The notes: a model not told the origin generated them from the sequence alone. A stretch of DNA of 64,000 bases from Micromonosporaceae bacterium KJ-029 (GCA_005402585.1 BIFP01000022.1:186001-250000); one strand, 5' to 3'. Numbered from the stretch's first letter, positions 16,512-24,874 are shown. Translations and numbers: made by a program.

Positions 16512-17387
16512 CTACGCGGTGTCCGGGAGGAGCGCCTGGAGTTGCTGCGCGTTGGTCTGCGCAAAGTCGCGGTAGCAGTTGTTGAAGAGGACGTGGGTCT
16601 GGTCGGTCCGGGTGGCCAGCTCGCGCAGCCTGGGGGCCCAGTCGCGCAGTTCGCGGTCGGAGTAGCGGTAGCCGAACTTCTCGTAGATGTCCCGGCTGGT
16701 CCACTTGTCGCTGTGCCCGTGGAAGCGGACGACGGCGAGGTCCGAGGTGGCGGCCAGCACCGGCGGCACGGAAGAACGGTGCCCCTGCGGCATGTCCACG
16801 CTGACGTACGCCAACTGGTGCTCACGCAGGAAGGCCAGCGTCTCCTCGGCGTTGTCCCCGTCGAACCAGGAGGCGTGCCGGAACTCGAAGACCGGCCGCA
16901 ACGGCGCGCAGCGGCGGGTCACCTCCAGCAGGTACCGCTTGTTGTCCCGCCGGATGGTGAACCACGGCGGGAACTGGAACAGCAGGGCGCCGAGCTTGCC
17001 GGCCTCGACCAGCGGATCGAGCGCGCTGAGGAAGCGGGTCCAGACCTCCTCGTACGCCTGCGGCGGCAGGTCGTCCGGGTAGAGGTTGCGCTTGTCGGTG
17101 TCCGGCCGCAGGTCCTTGTAGATCGCGCTGACCTTGGTCGGGTGGCCGGTGAGCAGGCTGAACGCCTTGACGTTGAAGGTGAAGCCGGCGGGGGTGCGCT
17201 CGGCCCACAGCCGGGCCGTCCGCTCGGCCGGCGGCGAGTAGTAGGTGGCATCGACCTCGACCAGCGGGAACTGCCGCGCGTAGTGGGCCAGCCGCTTCTC
17301 CGGCGTGTCGGCCGTTCGGGGGTACCAACCGGAATCCAGCAGGGTCCGGTCGGTCCAGGATGCGGTGCCCACCCTGATCTCGCCCAT
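16512..17387 (-). CDS. DUF72 (YecE-like) protein
   Basis: A 291-residue TIM-barrel-like protein of DUF72. It starts IRVGTASWTDRTLL, typical of the family (VGTSGW..), and contains FPLVEVDATYYSPP, FNVKAFSLLTGH and the C-terminal LFNNCYRDFAQTNAQQL motif. The family role is unresolved; a carbohydrate- or nucleic-acid-related function has been proposed. A monocistronic gene with its own hairpin, next to the TraR/DksA-like gene on the same strand (45 bases away). Confidence 0.88.
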   Translation of the reverse strand: MGEIRVGTASWTDRTLLDSGWYPRTADTPEKRLAHYARQFPLVEVDATYYSPPAERTARLWAERTPAGFTFNVKAFSLLTGHPTKVSAIYKDLRPDTDKRNLYPDDLPPQAYEEVWTRFLSALDPLVEAGKLGALLFQFPPWFTIRRDNKRYLLEVTRRCAPLRPVFEFRHASWFDGDNAEETLAFLREHQLAYVSVDMPQGHRSSVPPVLAATSDLAVVRFHGHSDKWTSRDIYEKFGYRYSDRELRDWAPRLRELATRTDQTHVLFNNCYRDFAQTNAQQLQALLPDTA

Positions 17388-17432
17388 GGGTGAAGTTCAC
17401 CGCGTCCCGGACCGACCGGCAACCGCTGCGGG

Positions 17433-17831
17433 TCAGGCCGCCCGGCGCTCCCGGTTCTGCTTGCAGGCCACGCAGGTGGTGGCCGAGGGGAAAATCTCCA
17501 GCCGTTCCACCGGGATCGGCGCGGTGCAGGCCTCGCAGAAGCCGTAGCTGCCCTCTTCGAGACGGGCCAGGGCATGTTCGTACTGGGCCCGACGATCGAG
17601 GATGGTCCGCAGCAGGGACTGGGCGGTGTCCCGCTCGGCGGTCTTGGTCCCGCTGTCGGCCTGGTCGTCGCCCGCGGTGTCGCCGACCTCGACCAGCCGC
17701 AACACCTGGCTCTGCTGCACGGCCTGCTCGTACTCCGCGGACAACTCGTCGTGGCGGGCCTGCAGGGAGAGTCGGATCTGGTCGATCTCCGCCTGGGATC
17801 GGCCCGTGCCGACCGTGTCGTGGACGAGCAT
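17433..17831 (-). CDS. TraR/DksA-type C4 zinc-finger protein
   Basis: A 132-residue protein with an N-terminal coiled coil (about 12-90) and a C-terminal zinc finger CEAC...CVAC (about 104-127) with GSYGFCEACTAPI, the hallmark of TraR/DksA proteins. Such proteins insert a coiled coil into the RNA polymerase secondary channel. The ATG at 17831 follows AGGAAGG; upstream starts are rejected as they lack a ribosome binding site. Actinobacterial versions are often stress- or growth-phase-linked. Confidence 0.85.
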   Translation of the reverse strand: MLVHDTVGTGRSQAEIDQIRLSLQARHDELSAEYEQAVQQSQVLRLVEVGDTAGDDQADSGTKTAERDTAQSLLRTILDRRAQYEHALARLEEGSYGFCEACTAPIPVERLEIFPSATTCVACKQNRERRAA

Positions 17832-17952
17832 GGCTGCCTGCCTTCCTGGGCTTCGTCGTCGCCACGGGTGGGGCCGTCCCCACCCGGTCATACCGCCCAT
17901 GGGTGATCACCCGGGCGCTGTGAGCCCCGCGATTACCCCCCTCGTCCGGCGG

Positions 17953-18594
17953 TCAAACCGGCTCCTCGCCGGATTCCACGATCGCGGGACGACGGGGGTC
18001 GTCGGCCCGGACCACCAGGTCGGCGAAGCTGGCCGGGGCGACCTCGTCGGCGTACCGGGCGAACGCCGGGAGGGTCCACGCCAGCTCGGGGTCGGTGCGC
18101 CGGTCCAGCGCCCCGGCGGACAGCTCCAGGTGCACGGTGACGTCGAACGGGAGCCCGCCGCCGAGCAGGAACGCGCCGCTGACCAGGACCACCCCGCCGG
18201 GTGGCAACTCGACGTACGCGGCGCGGCTGGCCCGGTCCACCCGGGCGTCCCACAGCGAGGGCAGCAGCCGGCCGGTCCCGTCCGGTCCCGCCGGGTCCAG
18301 CACCTCGCGGCGCAGGCCAGCCTCGTCGACCCAGCCCTCGTAGTACGCGTCCGGGTTGGTCCGGCCCTGTTCCAGTCGGACCGAGGCCGGGCGCAGGAAG
18401 TCCTCGGCCCGTACATGCAGCACGGGGCGGCCCCGGGCGCGCAGCGGGTCGACCAGTGCGGCGGCCAGTGCGTCCGGGCCGGCGGCGGGGGCGCCGTCGA
18501 CGGCGACCCGTAACCGTCCGGCCGGCGTGGCGTCGGCGAGCCGCTCGGCCAGTTCGGCGACCAGTCGCCGCGGTGAGATGGGACGCACGCGCAT
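17953..18594 (-). CDS. Uridine-kinase-like P-loop protein with degenerate Walker A
   Basis: A 213-residue protein aligned in style with actinobacterial uridine-kinase-like proteins: RVAVDGAPAAGPDALAAAL at the P-loop position, DFLRPASVRLEQG and DAYYEGWVDEAG in the lid/substrate region, and VVLVSGAFLLGG before the last helices. The Walker A lysine and Ser/Thr (GxGKT) are replaced by Pro-Asp, so ordinary nucleotide phosphorylation is doubtful. Start ATG 18594. Located between the zinc-finger gene and the winged-helix regulator, same strand. Confidence 0.75.
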   Translation of the reverse strand: MRVRPISPRRLVAELAERLADATPAGRLRVAVDGAPAAGPDALAAALVDPLRARGRPVLHVRAEDFLRPASVRLEQGRTNPDAYYEGWVDEAGLRREVLDPAGPDGTGRLLPSLWDARVDRASRAAYVELPPGGVVLVSGAFLLGGGLPFDVTVHLELSAGALDRRTDPELAWTLPAFARYADEVAPASFADLVVRADDPRRPAIVESGEEPV

Positions 18595-18687
18595 CCGACC
18601 ATCGTGCCGGGTGGCCGGGCTGCGGTCGCGACGACCCGGTCCGCGAGCCCGCGCCAGGCGCCGGTCGGCCGGCGGTGACCCGGGACG

Positions 18688-19296
18688 TCAGCCGGTGCGG
18701 TCGAGGGTGACCCGAGCGTCGTCGGCCAGCCGGTAGCCGACGCCGTAGACGGTGGTGACCAGGGGGACATCCACCCCGACCTTGCCGCGCAGTCGGCGCA
18801 CGTGCACATCCACCGTACGCACGCCCGCGTGCTCGTAGCCCCAGACCGCGTTGAGCAGCTGGAGCCGGGTGAACACCCGCCGGGGGTGCGCCACCAGGTG
18901 CAGCAGCAGGTCGAACTCCAGCCGGGTCAGCGGCAGCGGCTCGCCGTCGCGCAGCACCGACCGGGAGGAGGCCAGGATGTGCAGGGTGGGGATGGTCGGG
19001 GCGAGTTGCCGCGACGGTGCCCGTCCGGCCGGGACGGCCTCGGTGCGCCGCTCGGGCACCACGGGGCCAGCGCTGGAGATGGTGCCCTCGCCCCGCTCCA
19101 GCATCTCCCGCGCCGCCTCCAGCAACCGGCGCGCGGCCGGGGTCAGCGACTCCTCGCAGGCCAGCGGGATGGAGAGGGTGACCGTGAGCACGGCGGGGGT
19201 GCTGTTCGGACGGCGCTGCCCGCCCGGAGGCCGACCGGGGACTGCGGGTTGGGACGTATGCCATCCGGCGCGCGACGAAGCGGGGCTGACCGACAT
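18688..19296 (-). CDS. Receiver-less OmpR/PhoB-type winged-helix regulator (copy A)
   Basis: A 202-residue protein. The C-terminal 100 residues are an OmpR-type DNA-binding domain: PLTRLEFDLLLHLVAHPRR, FTRLQLLNAVWGYEHAG, RTVDVHVRRLRGKVG, YGVGYRLADD. The N-terminal half has no phospho-acceptor Asp or receiver fold. Instead it carries a hydrophobic strand (VLTVTLSIPL) and a helix (LTPAARRLLEAAREMLERGEG) shared with copy B at 19631. The ATG at 19296 has AAGGAGG five bases upstream. It binds DNA but its input signal is unknown. Confidence 0.85.
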   Translation of the reverse strand: MSVSPASSRAGWHTSQPAVPGRPPGGQRRPNSTPAVLTVTLSIPLACEESLTPAARRLLEAAREMLERGEGTISSAGPVVPERRTEAVPAGRAPSRQLAPTIPTLHILASSRSVLRDGEPLPLTRLEFDLLLHLVAHPRRVFTRLQLLNAVWGYEHAGVRTVDVHVRRLRGKVGVDVPLVTTVYGVGYRLADDARVTLDRTG

Positions 19297-19630
19297 GGTC
19301 CTCCTTGGCTGATCCGGGTATCTCCCCACGGCCCGGGACGCCGCCTTATCGATGCTTCCCGGCACCCGTGCAGGGGTCAAGGGGCGGCTGCGTTGCATGA
19401 CTGTGACAATTGACCGACACATCGGAGCCGACCGCTCGCTCTGCGTGCGAGGCCAGATGATTACAGCAGAGTCGCGAAGTTGACCCGATACGGGGGTCGC
19501 CGTCCGAGTTCGCATTTCCCGTCGGGCGTGCCGCGGCGGGGTGCGCGCACCGCCGGTGAGGCCGGCTAGTTCCCAGGACAGCACGGCGCGGCGCGCCCGC
19601 CTCGGGGCACGCCGCGCCGGGCGGCCGGGC
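19297..19630. other. Intergenic region between winged-helix paralogues
   Basis: 334 bases with no supportable gene. It should contain the promoter of copy A and the 3' end of the copy B transcript. I see no strong operator repeat. Confidence 0.4.
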
Positions 19631-20155
19631 TCAGCGTTCGACGATCACCCGGGCGTCGTCGGCGAGGCGGTACCCGACACCGTGGACGGTGGTCAGCAGC
19701 GGCGTGTCGGGGCCCAGCTTGGCGCGCAGCCGGCGGACGTGCACGTCGACGGTGCGGGCCACCGCGTGGTCGTACCCCCAGACCGAGTTGAGCAGTTGGA
19801 GCCGGGTGAACACTCGGCGTGGCCGTTCGGCCAGGAAGAGCAGCAGGTCGTACTCGATGCGGGTCAGCGGGACGGCCTGGCCGCCCTTCAGCACCGTCCG
19901 CGGCCCGGCAAGGATGCGTACGGCGCCGGAGTCCTCCGTCGCGGCCAGGTCGGCGACGCCGTGCGACAGCCGCCCCTCGCCCGACTCGGCGAGCTCACCC
20001 AGCAGTTCCAGCAGGCGGGCCAGGCGCGGGCTCACCGAGTCGGTGCCGAGGTCGACGGTGATGGTCAGGGTCGGCCCGGTGCGTGGCCGCACCAGCCGGG
20101 CCCGGTTGGTGCGGCCGGGCGGGTGCTTGCGCGGGCTGATGGCGACGACGGACAT
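19631..20155 (-). CDS. Receiver-less OmpR/PhoB-type winged-helix regulator (copy B)
   Basis: A 174-residue paralogue of the 18688-19296 product. The winged-helix domain (PLTRIEYDLLLFLAERPRR, FTRLQLLNSVWGYDHAV, RTVDVHVRRLRAKLG, HGVGYRLADD) is nearly the same. The N-terminal region again has a beta strand (LTITVDLG) and a helix (SPRLARLLELLGELAESGEG) instead of a receiver. AGGAGG precedes the ATG at 20155. The rhodanese gene ends 46 bases upstream on the same strand, so it may be cotranscribed with the sulfur genes. Confidence 0.85.
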   Translation of the reverse strand: MSVVAISPRKHPPGRTNRARLVRPRTGPTLTITVDLGTDSVSPRLARLLELLGELAESGEGRLSHGVADLAATEDSGAVRILAGPRTVLKGGQAVPLTRIEYDLLLFLAERPRRVFTRLQLLNSVWGYDHAVARTVDVHVRRLRAKLGPDTPLLTTVHGVGYRLADDARVIVER

Positions 20156-20200
20156 GGTGGCCTCCTGGGGACTACCGCCACGCCGGGTGGGGCGTGGCGG

Positions 20201-20704
20201 TCAGCGGGACGCCCGGCCGGCGGCCGCCGGGGGCGCGAGGATGGACGGGCGGGACGGCGGGGTGGGACCGAGCACGGGCAGGCCGGCGATCCGCCAGGCG
20301 GCGAAGCCACCAATCACGTCGGTGGCCCGGAACAGGCCGAGGTCCTGCAACGCGGCGGCGGCCAGCGACGAGGTGTAGCCCTCCTGGCAGAGGACCACGA
20401 CGGGCAGGTCGTAGCCGACCGCCTGGGGCAGCCGGGCCGGGCAACGCGGGTCGAAGCGCCACTCCAGCACGTTGCGCTCGACGGCGAGCGACCCCGGCAC
20501 GGTGCCGTGCGCGGCCCGCTGCGCGGCGGGCCGGATGTCGACCAGCAGGGCACCGCCGGCCCGGTACGCCAGATGCGCCTGCTCGGGGCCGAGCCGGTCG
20601 AGCCGGGCCCGGGCGGCGGCCAGGATCTCGTCGATCCCCCGGGACCCCGGGGGCGGCACCGGCGCCGGACAGCTGGCGGCGGCGGGGTCGGTCTGCGACA
20701 TCAT
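20201..20704 (-). CDS. Rhodanese-like sulfurtransferase
   Basis: A 167-residue single-domain rhodanese. LLVDIRPAAQRAAHGTVPGSL is the N-terminal CH2A-type region, and VVVLCQEGYTSSLAA holds the active-site Cys in a six-residue loop with GYTSS. GGFAAWRIAGLPV is the C-terminal signature. It transfers sulfane sulfur in the cytoplasm. ATG 20704 follows GGAAGG. It lies 74 bases downstream of a cysteine dioxygenase gene on the same strand, suggesting a sulfur-detoxification unit. Confidence 0.88.
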   Translation of the reverse strand: MMSQTDPAAASCPAPVPPPGSRGIDEILAAARARLDRLGPEQAHLAYRAGGALLVDIRPAAQRAAHGTVPGSLAVERNVLEWRFDPRCPARLPQAVGYDLPVVVLCQEGYTSSLAAAALQDLGLFRATDVIGGFAAWRIAGLPVLGPTPPSRPSILAPPAAAGRASR

Positions 20705-20778
20705 CGGTTCCTTCCAGGAAGTTCGGGTGACACGTCGGGCACCGGCCGGGCGGGGCACGGAGCGACGGACTGACAAGA

Positions 20779-21240
20779 TCACCATGCCACGCCCGCCTCG
20801 GCCACGTCGGCGACGAGCAGCCGGCCCCCCGCGAGGTGGTAGCGGGTCATCCGGCGCAGCGCCGGGCGGTAGACGTGGACGCTGACCGCCGGCTCGGCGT
20901 GCCGGTTGGTCACCACGTGCACGTGCCGGGGGCCGAACCGGCGGCCGGAGCCCGTGGCGAGCAGGTGTGTACGCAGCCGGCCGCCGCTGACCGTCTCCTC
21001 GGAGAGCACACCGGCCGCGACCAGGAAGGCGCCGGACGAGCCACCGTGGTCGTGCAGGTCGGTGCCCTGGCCGGGCAGCCAGCTCAGCGCCCACACCTCG
21101 TGCTCGTCGTTCGCGGCGAGCCGCGCGTACCACCTGGCGGCCGGGTCGAAGCGCAGGGGCACCGGCCAGGTCGCGGGGTCGGCGGCCCACCGGCGAGCGA
21201 CGGCGAGCAGGTCCGGCTCGATGACGGGCACGGCAGTCAT
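20779..21240 (-). CDS. Cysteine dioxygenase type I
   Basis: A 153-residue bacterial cysteine dioxygenase: an iron-binding cupin with LHDHGGSSGAF (two His of the facial triad) and the third His in HVHVVTNRHAEPAVSVHVYRP. It oxidises L-cysteine to cysteine sulfinate. Length is typical of the short bacterial form. The rhodanese gene follows, which fits handling of oxidised or sulfane sulfur. A CCTA/TAGG dyad lies about 50-70 bases upstream of the ATG at 21240. Confidence 0.88.
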   Translation of the reverse strand: MTAVPVIEPDLLAVARRWAADPATWPVPLRFDPAARWYARLAANDEHEVWALSWLPGQGTDLHDHGGSSGAFLVAAGVLSEETVSGGRLRTHLLATGSGRRFGPRHVHVVTNRHAEPAVSVHVYRPALRRMTRYHLAGGRLLVADVAEAGVAW

Positions 21241-21274
21241 GGATCCTCACGAGGTCGAGGGCGGATGTCCCGGT

Positions 21275-21312
21275 CAGTTTAGACTGTAAAGCCTATCGGT
21301 TTAGTAGGTAAT
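21275..21312 (-). promoter_or_regulatory. AT-rich promoter/operator candidate for cysteine dioxygenase gene
   Basis: An AT-rich island containing a CCTA (21292-21295) / TAGG (21305-21308) dyad and TTTAC-like boxes. The dyad resembles Rrf2-type operator halves. Assignment to a specific regulator is inference. Confidence 0.4.
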
Positions 21313-21391
21313 CTCAGATGCTGGAACAGCCGATCGCGGTGAAATCGGCTGCGGTCGCCAGCGGCGGCACGCCGCCGACTAACCTGAACCG

Positions 21392-21784
21392 GTGACCGAG
21401 GAACTCGACGCCGAGACCCTGGAGTTCGCGCACCGGATGTTCGACCTGGCGCGCGACGGCGCCACCACGGAACTCGCCGGGTACGTCGACGCGGGGCTGC
21501 CGGTCAACCTGACCAACGAGAAGGGCGACAGCCTGCTGATCCTGGCGGCGTACCACGCCCACCCGGAGACCGTCGACGCGCTGCTGGCCCGGGGCGCCGA
21601 CTGCTCGCGCACCAACGACCGGGGGCAGACGGCGCTGGCCGCGGCGGTGTTCCGCAGCAGCGACGCGGCGGTACGCGCGCTGCTCGCCGCCGGCGCCGAC
21701 CCCGACGACGGCAACCCGTCCGCCGTGGACACCGCCGAGTTCTTCGACCTGCCCGAGATGCTCGCGCTGCTGCGCGCCGCCTGA
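21392..21784 (+). CDS. Ankyrin-repeat protein
   Basis: A 130-residue protein from a GTG start. Three ankyrin repeats are visible: GLPVNLTNEKGDSLLILAAY, GADCSRTNDRGQTALAAAVF and GADPDDGNPSAVDTAEFF, with the usual G-(A/D)-D turn and helix pairs. It has no signal peptide and would act as a cytoplasmic protein-binding module. Divergent from the cysteine dioxygenase gene, with only about 150 bases between them. Confidence 0.85.
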   Translation: MTEELDAETLEFAHRMFDLARDGATTELAGYVDAGLPVNLTNEKGDSLLILAAYHAHPETVDALLARGADCSRTNDRGQTALAAAVFRSSDAAVRALLAAGADPDDGNPSAVDTAEFFDLPEMLALLRAA

Positions 21785-21859
21785 GCACCGGCGAGGTCAG
21801 GCACCCGGTACCCCCGCTGCGATTGCGCGGGTTACGCCCCGGACGTTGCCGCTGCGGGC

Positions 21860-21914
21860 GTTAAGAAGGGGCCCCTGCTCTACACCAGGCGTTAAGAAGG
21901 GGCCCCTGCTTTAC
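21860..21914. repeat. Dispersed palindromic repeat, copy 2
   Basis: Two direct units of GTTAAGAAGGGGCCCCTGCT, separated by about 11 bases (TACACCAGGC). The right unit provides the last codons and TAA stop of the methyltransferase gene (21892-22665). Confidence 0.85.
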
Positions 21915-22665
21915 GCGTGGCCTCGATGAGGAAGCGTCGGGCGTGGGCGACGAACGGGCCCTCGGTCCGGATGCGCTCGTGCAGTCGGGCCAGCGCCGGG
22001 CGGTGCGCTGCCACGGTGAACCCCGGTACCGTCCAGACCACCTTGCGCAGGAACCAGACCACCGCGCCGATGTCGTGGAAGACGGTCCGCAACGTCGCCT
22101 CCCGCAGGTCCACCACGGCCAGGCCGGCCGACCGGGCCGCGGCGACCGCCTGCGGCGGGTGTCCGTACGCCGGTGGCGGCAACGGCCCCAGGATCGCCTC
22201 GCTGAGTTCGCGCACGGTTCCCGGCCCGATCTGCTGGGACAGGAACGTCCCGCCCGGACGCAGCACCCGAGCGACCTCGGGCCAGTCGGTGCGTACCGGA
22301 TGCCGGCTGACCACCAGGTCGAAGGCGGCGTCCCGGAACGGCAGCGGCGCGTCGGCGGCCACCGCCAGCACGCTCGCCCCGAGCCGGCGCAGGTTGGCGC
22401 GGGCCACCGGCACGTTCGGCGGCCACGCCTCGGTCGCGACCAGCAGCCGGGGCGGGCGGGGCACCTCGGCGAGGACCTCTCCCCCGCCGGTGTCGATGTC
22501 CAGCGCCGCGTCCGCCACCGCCATCCGCGCCGCCACCAGGCGGGCGTACCCCCAGGGTGGGCGCTCCTCGGTGGCCCGGCCGGCGAGCCAGTCGAAGGCC
22601 CAACCCTCGACCGGGGCGGCGGCGCCGTCGGCGACCAGTTCCTCGAAGCTCGCGTCCCGCGTCAC
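21892..22665 (-). CDS. Class I SAM-dependent methyltransferase
   Basis: A 257-residue Rossmann-type methyltransferase-like protein. DIDTGGGEVLAEVP resembles motif I (D-x-G-x-G), PLPFRDAAFDLVVSRHP is motif IV, and ARVLRPGGTFLSQQIG is the post-motif region. GTG 22665 is chosen; GTG 22689 is an alternative, as neither has a strong ribosome binding site. The last residues (KAGAPS) and stop are encoded by a dispersed palindromic repeat, so the original C terminus was probably replaced. Substrate unknown. Confidence 0.8.
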   Translation of the reverse strand: MTRDASFEELVADGAAAPVEGWAFDWLAGRATEERPPWGYARLVAARMAVADAALDIDTGGGEVLAEVPRPPRLLVATEAWPPNVPVARANLRRLGASVLAVAADAPLPFRDAAFDLVVSRHPVRTDWPEVARVLRPGGTFLSQQIGPGTVRELSEAILGPLPPPAYGHPPQAVAAARSAGLAVVDLREATLRTVFHDIGAVVWFLRKVVWTVPGFTVAAHRPALARLHERIRTEGPFVAHARRFLIEATRKAGAPS

Positions 22666-22753
22666 CGGGCCAGCGTGCCGGGACGGCACCCGGACGGCAA
22701 CGCGTTTCCGGGCCGTGAACCCGAAGCCGGAGTCCCGACCGCGGCCGCGGCCA

Positions 22754-23428
22754 TCACGGCCGCTGGACGGCGGCGAACATCGAGAGCCGGAACCAGCCCG
22801 GCAGGCTCCGCCGCGCGTGCGAGGCCCCTTCGACGCGCATCTGCTGCGAGCGTAGCGCCGTGGCCCAGTCGAGGTCGCCGCGCCAGACCTGGGTCATCAC
22901 CCGGAGGCTGGCGGAGACGGCGACCGTGACCGGGAAGCCCGGGTCGTCGTCGCAGGCGTCGGCGTCCTCCGGCGTGAGCACCAGCCACCAGTTGCGGTTC
23001 GCTGCTGGCGCCTCGGGGAAGGTGAACCGGACCACCGATCGGCCGGGCGGCAGCGCGGCGTGGTCGACGTTGCGCCGCATGTCCCACAGCAGCAGCTTGG
23101 GGTCGAGATCCGCGTCCCCGAGTTCGCCGACCCACCGGATCCCCCAGGCCCCGAGCGCCTCGATGACCGGGCCGAGTTCCTCGCCCGCCGGAGTGAGCGT
23201 GTAGCGAACCTCCTGACCCACGGTCACCCGCTGCACCACCCCCGCGGTGGCCAACCGGCCCAGCCGCTTCGACAACAGGCTGGGCGACATCTGCGGCAGA
23301 CCCCGCCGCAGGTCGTTGAAGCGCTGGCTGCCCGCGACCAGTTCCCGCAGGACCAGCATCGTCCACCGCTCGTCCAGCAACTCCATCGCCTTGGCGACCG
23401 GACAGAACTGGTGGTAGGAGGCCCCCAT
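22754..23428 (-). CDS. HxlR-family regulator with C-terminal SCP2-like domain
   Basis: A 224-residue protein. The N-terminal winged helix is HxlR-type: CPVAKAMELLDERWTMLVLRE, FNDLRRGLPQMSPSLLSKRL, and VRYTLTPAGEEL. The second half (about 120-215) resembles the sterol-carrier-like domain attached to many actinobacterial HxlR proteins (PPGRSVVRFTFPEAP). The conserved Cys near the N terminus may sense redox or electrophiles. It is divergent from the methyltransferase gene at 23560 and probably controls it. Confidence 0.87.
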   Translation of the reverse strand: MGASYHQFCPVAKAMELLDERWTMLVLRELVAGSQRFNDLRRGLPQMSPSLLSKRLGRLATAGVVQRVTVGQEVRYTLTPAGEELGPVIEALGAWGIRWVGELGDADLDPKLLLWDMRRNVDHAALPPGRSVVRFTFPEAPAANRNWWLVLTPEDADACDDDPGFPVTVAVSASLRVMTQVWRGDLDWATALRSQQMRVEGASHARRSLPGWFRLSMFAAVQRP

Positions 23429-23559
23429 GACGGGAGCGTAACCGCAAGGGTCCGGGCAGTACAGATCCTGTACTCGTTGCCGGCCGACCGTCCCGCCTAC
23501 CGTCGCCCTAGGGCCCGCGTTGGGCGCCGACGGACAGGCTCGGAGGAGGGCGAGAACGG

Positions 23560-24381
23560 ATGACAGCAGAACTGGATGCGCTGAAGACCCGGCACCGCGC
23601 GGTATGGGCGCTGGGCGACTACCCGGTGGTCGCCGCCGAACTCATCGCCGAGCTGGGTCGGACACTCGTCGAGGCCAGTTCGGTCGCCCCGGGCGAACGG
23701 GTGCTGGACGTCGCGGCCGGATCGGGCAACGCCGCCATCCCCGCCGCGTTGGCGGGTGCCCGAGTAACCGCCCTGGACCTGACCCCGCAGCTGCTGGCGG
23801 CGGGACGCGAGGCAGCGGCCGCGCTCGGCGCCGACGTGCGCTGGGCGGAAGGCGATGCCGAGGCACTGCCCTACGCCGACGGCGAGTTCGACGTCGTGTT
23901 GTCCTGCGTCGGAGTCATGTTCGCGCCCCACCACCAGGCCAGCGCCGACGAACTGCTCCGGGTGTGCCGGCCCGGCGGACGTATCGGCCTGCTCAACTGG
24001 ACCCCGGCCGGATTCATCGGCCAACTCTTCGCGACGATGAAGCCGTACGCCGCGCCACCGCCGCCCGGCGTCCAGCCGCCGCCGCTGTGGGGCGACGCGG
24101 ACTACGTCGGCACCCTGCTCGGCGATCGAGTCGCCGCCGTGCACGCCGAACGACGTACCGTCCGAGTGGACCGGTTTGCCACGCCGGAGCAGTTCCGCGA
24201 CTACTTCAAGCAGAACTACGGCCCGGTCATCGCGGCCTACCGCAACCTCGGAGACGATGCCGCGCGGGTCGCCGACCTGGACCGGGACCTCGTCGAGTTG
24301 GCCCGCGTCAACGCCATCGGACCCGGGCCGCTCACCATGGACTGGGAGTACCTCCTGCTGACCGCGCGCCTGGCCGGCTAG
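23560..24381 (+). CDS. Class I SAM-dependent methyltransferase (UbiE/small-molecule type)
   Basis: A 273-residue methyltransferase with clear motifs: VLDVAAGSGNAAIPAA (motif I), VTALDLTPQLL (motif II), DAEALPYADGEFDVVLSCVG (motif IV) and ADELLRVCRPGGRIGLLNW. It likely methylates a small molecule. Start ATG 23560. It diverges from the HxlR gene with 131 bases between, a common regulator-target pair. Its 3' end overlaps the convergent DUF2231 gene by 50 bases. Confidence 0.88.
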   Translation: MTAELDALKTRHRAVWALGDYPVVAAELIAELGRTLVEASSVAPGERVLDVAAGSGNAAIPAALAGARVTALDLTPQLLAAGREAAAALGADVRWAEGDAEALPYADGEFDVVLSCVGVMFAPHHQASADELLRVCRPGGRIGLLNWTPAGFIGQLFATMKPYAAPPPPGVQPPPLWGDADYVGTLLGDRVAAVHAERRTVRVDRFATPEQFRDYFKQNYGPVIAAYRNLGDDAARVADLDRDLVELARVNAIGPGPLTMDWEYLLLTARLAG

Positions 24382-24874
24382 GCGCGGGCCGGACGACCTC
24401 GACGGTGGGGCCGTCGCCGCGCAGGGCGTCGAAGCCGGTTCCCTCGGCCCGGCTGCCCTCGAAGTGGCGCATGAGCCGCGCGCCGAGCCGTACGCCCACC
24501 GCGCCGACGGCGAGCGCGACCAGCTCGACGACCAGCAGGACCGGTGACGCCCCACGGTGCGGCCCGTCCGCCCGGGTCAGGCAGGCGAGCAGGAACAGCC
24601 CGGCCATGCCGGCGTTCACGAGGTTGAAGGTGATTGCGGTACGACGGGTGCGGTCGGGCGGCACGTCCCACAGGTCGACCATCCCGGCGACTGCGGTCAA
24701 CGCCGCCGCCACCAGGGCGGCCACCACCGTCCAGTAGCCGACCTCGCCGAGAAAGACCGGACCGCCGGCCACGTCGGCGAGGTCGAAGAGGGTGGCGCAG
24801 ACGAAGAGCCCGTACGGGAACGTCACCAGCATCGGTTGGATGGGGTGTCCCTGCACCCGCAGCCGGCTCTGCAT
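24332..24874 (-). CDS. DUF2231 membrane protein
   Basis: A 180-residue protein with four transmembrane segments (about 16-35, 45-65, 83-102, 110-130). The first segment contains HPIQPMLVTFPYGLF, the DUF2231 signature with a conserved His. These proteins may bind heme or metal in the membrane. The Pro/Gly-rich tail overlaps the convergent methyltransferase gene by 50 bases, so both 3' ends are translated from the same DNA. Confidence 0.87.
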   Translation of the reverse strand: MQSRLRVQGHPIQPMLVTFPYGLFVCATLFDLADVAGGPVFLGEVGYWTVVAALVAAALTAVAGMVDLWDVPPDRTRRTAITFNLVNAGMAGLFLLACLTRADGPHRGASPVLLVVELVALAVGAVGVRLGARLMRHFEGSRAEGTGFDALRGDGPTVEVVRPAPSRPGARSAGGTPSPW

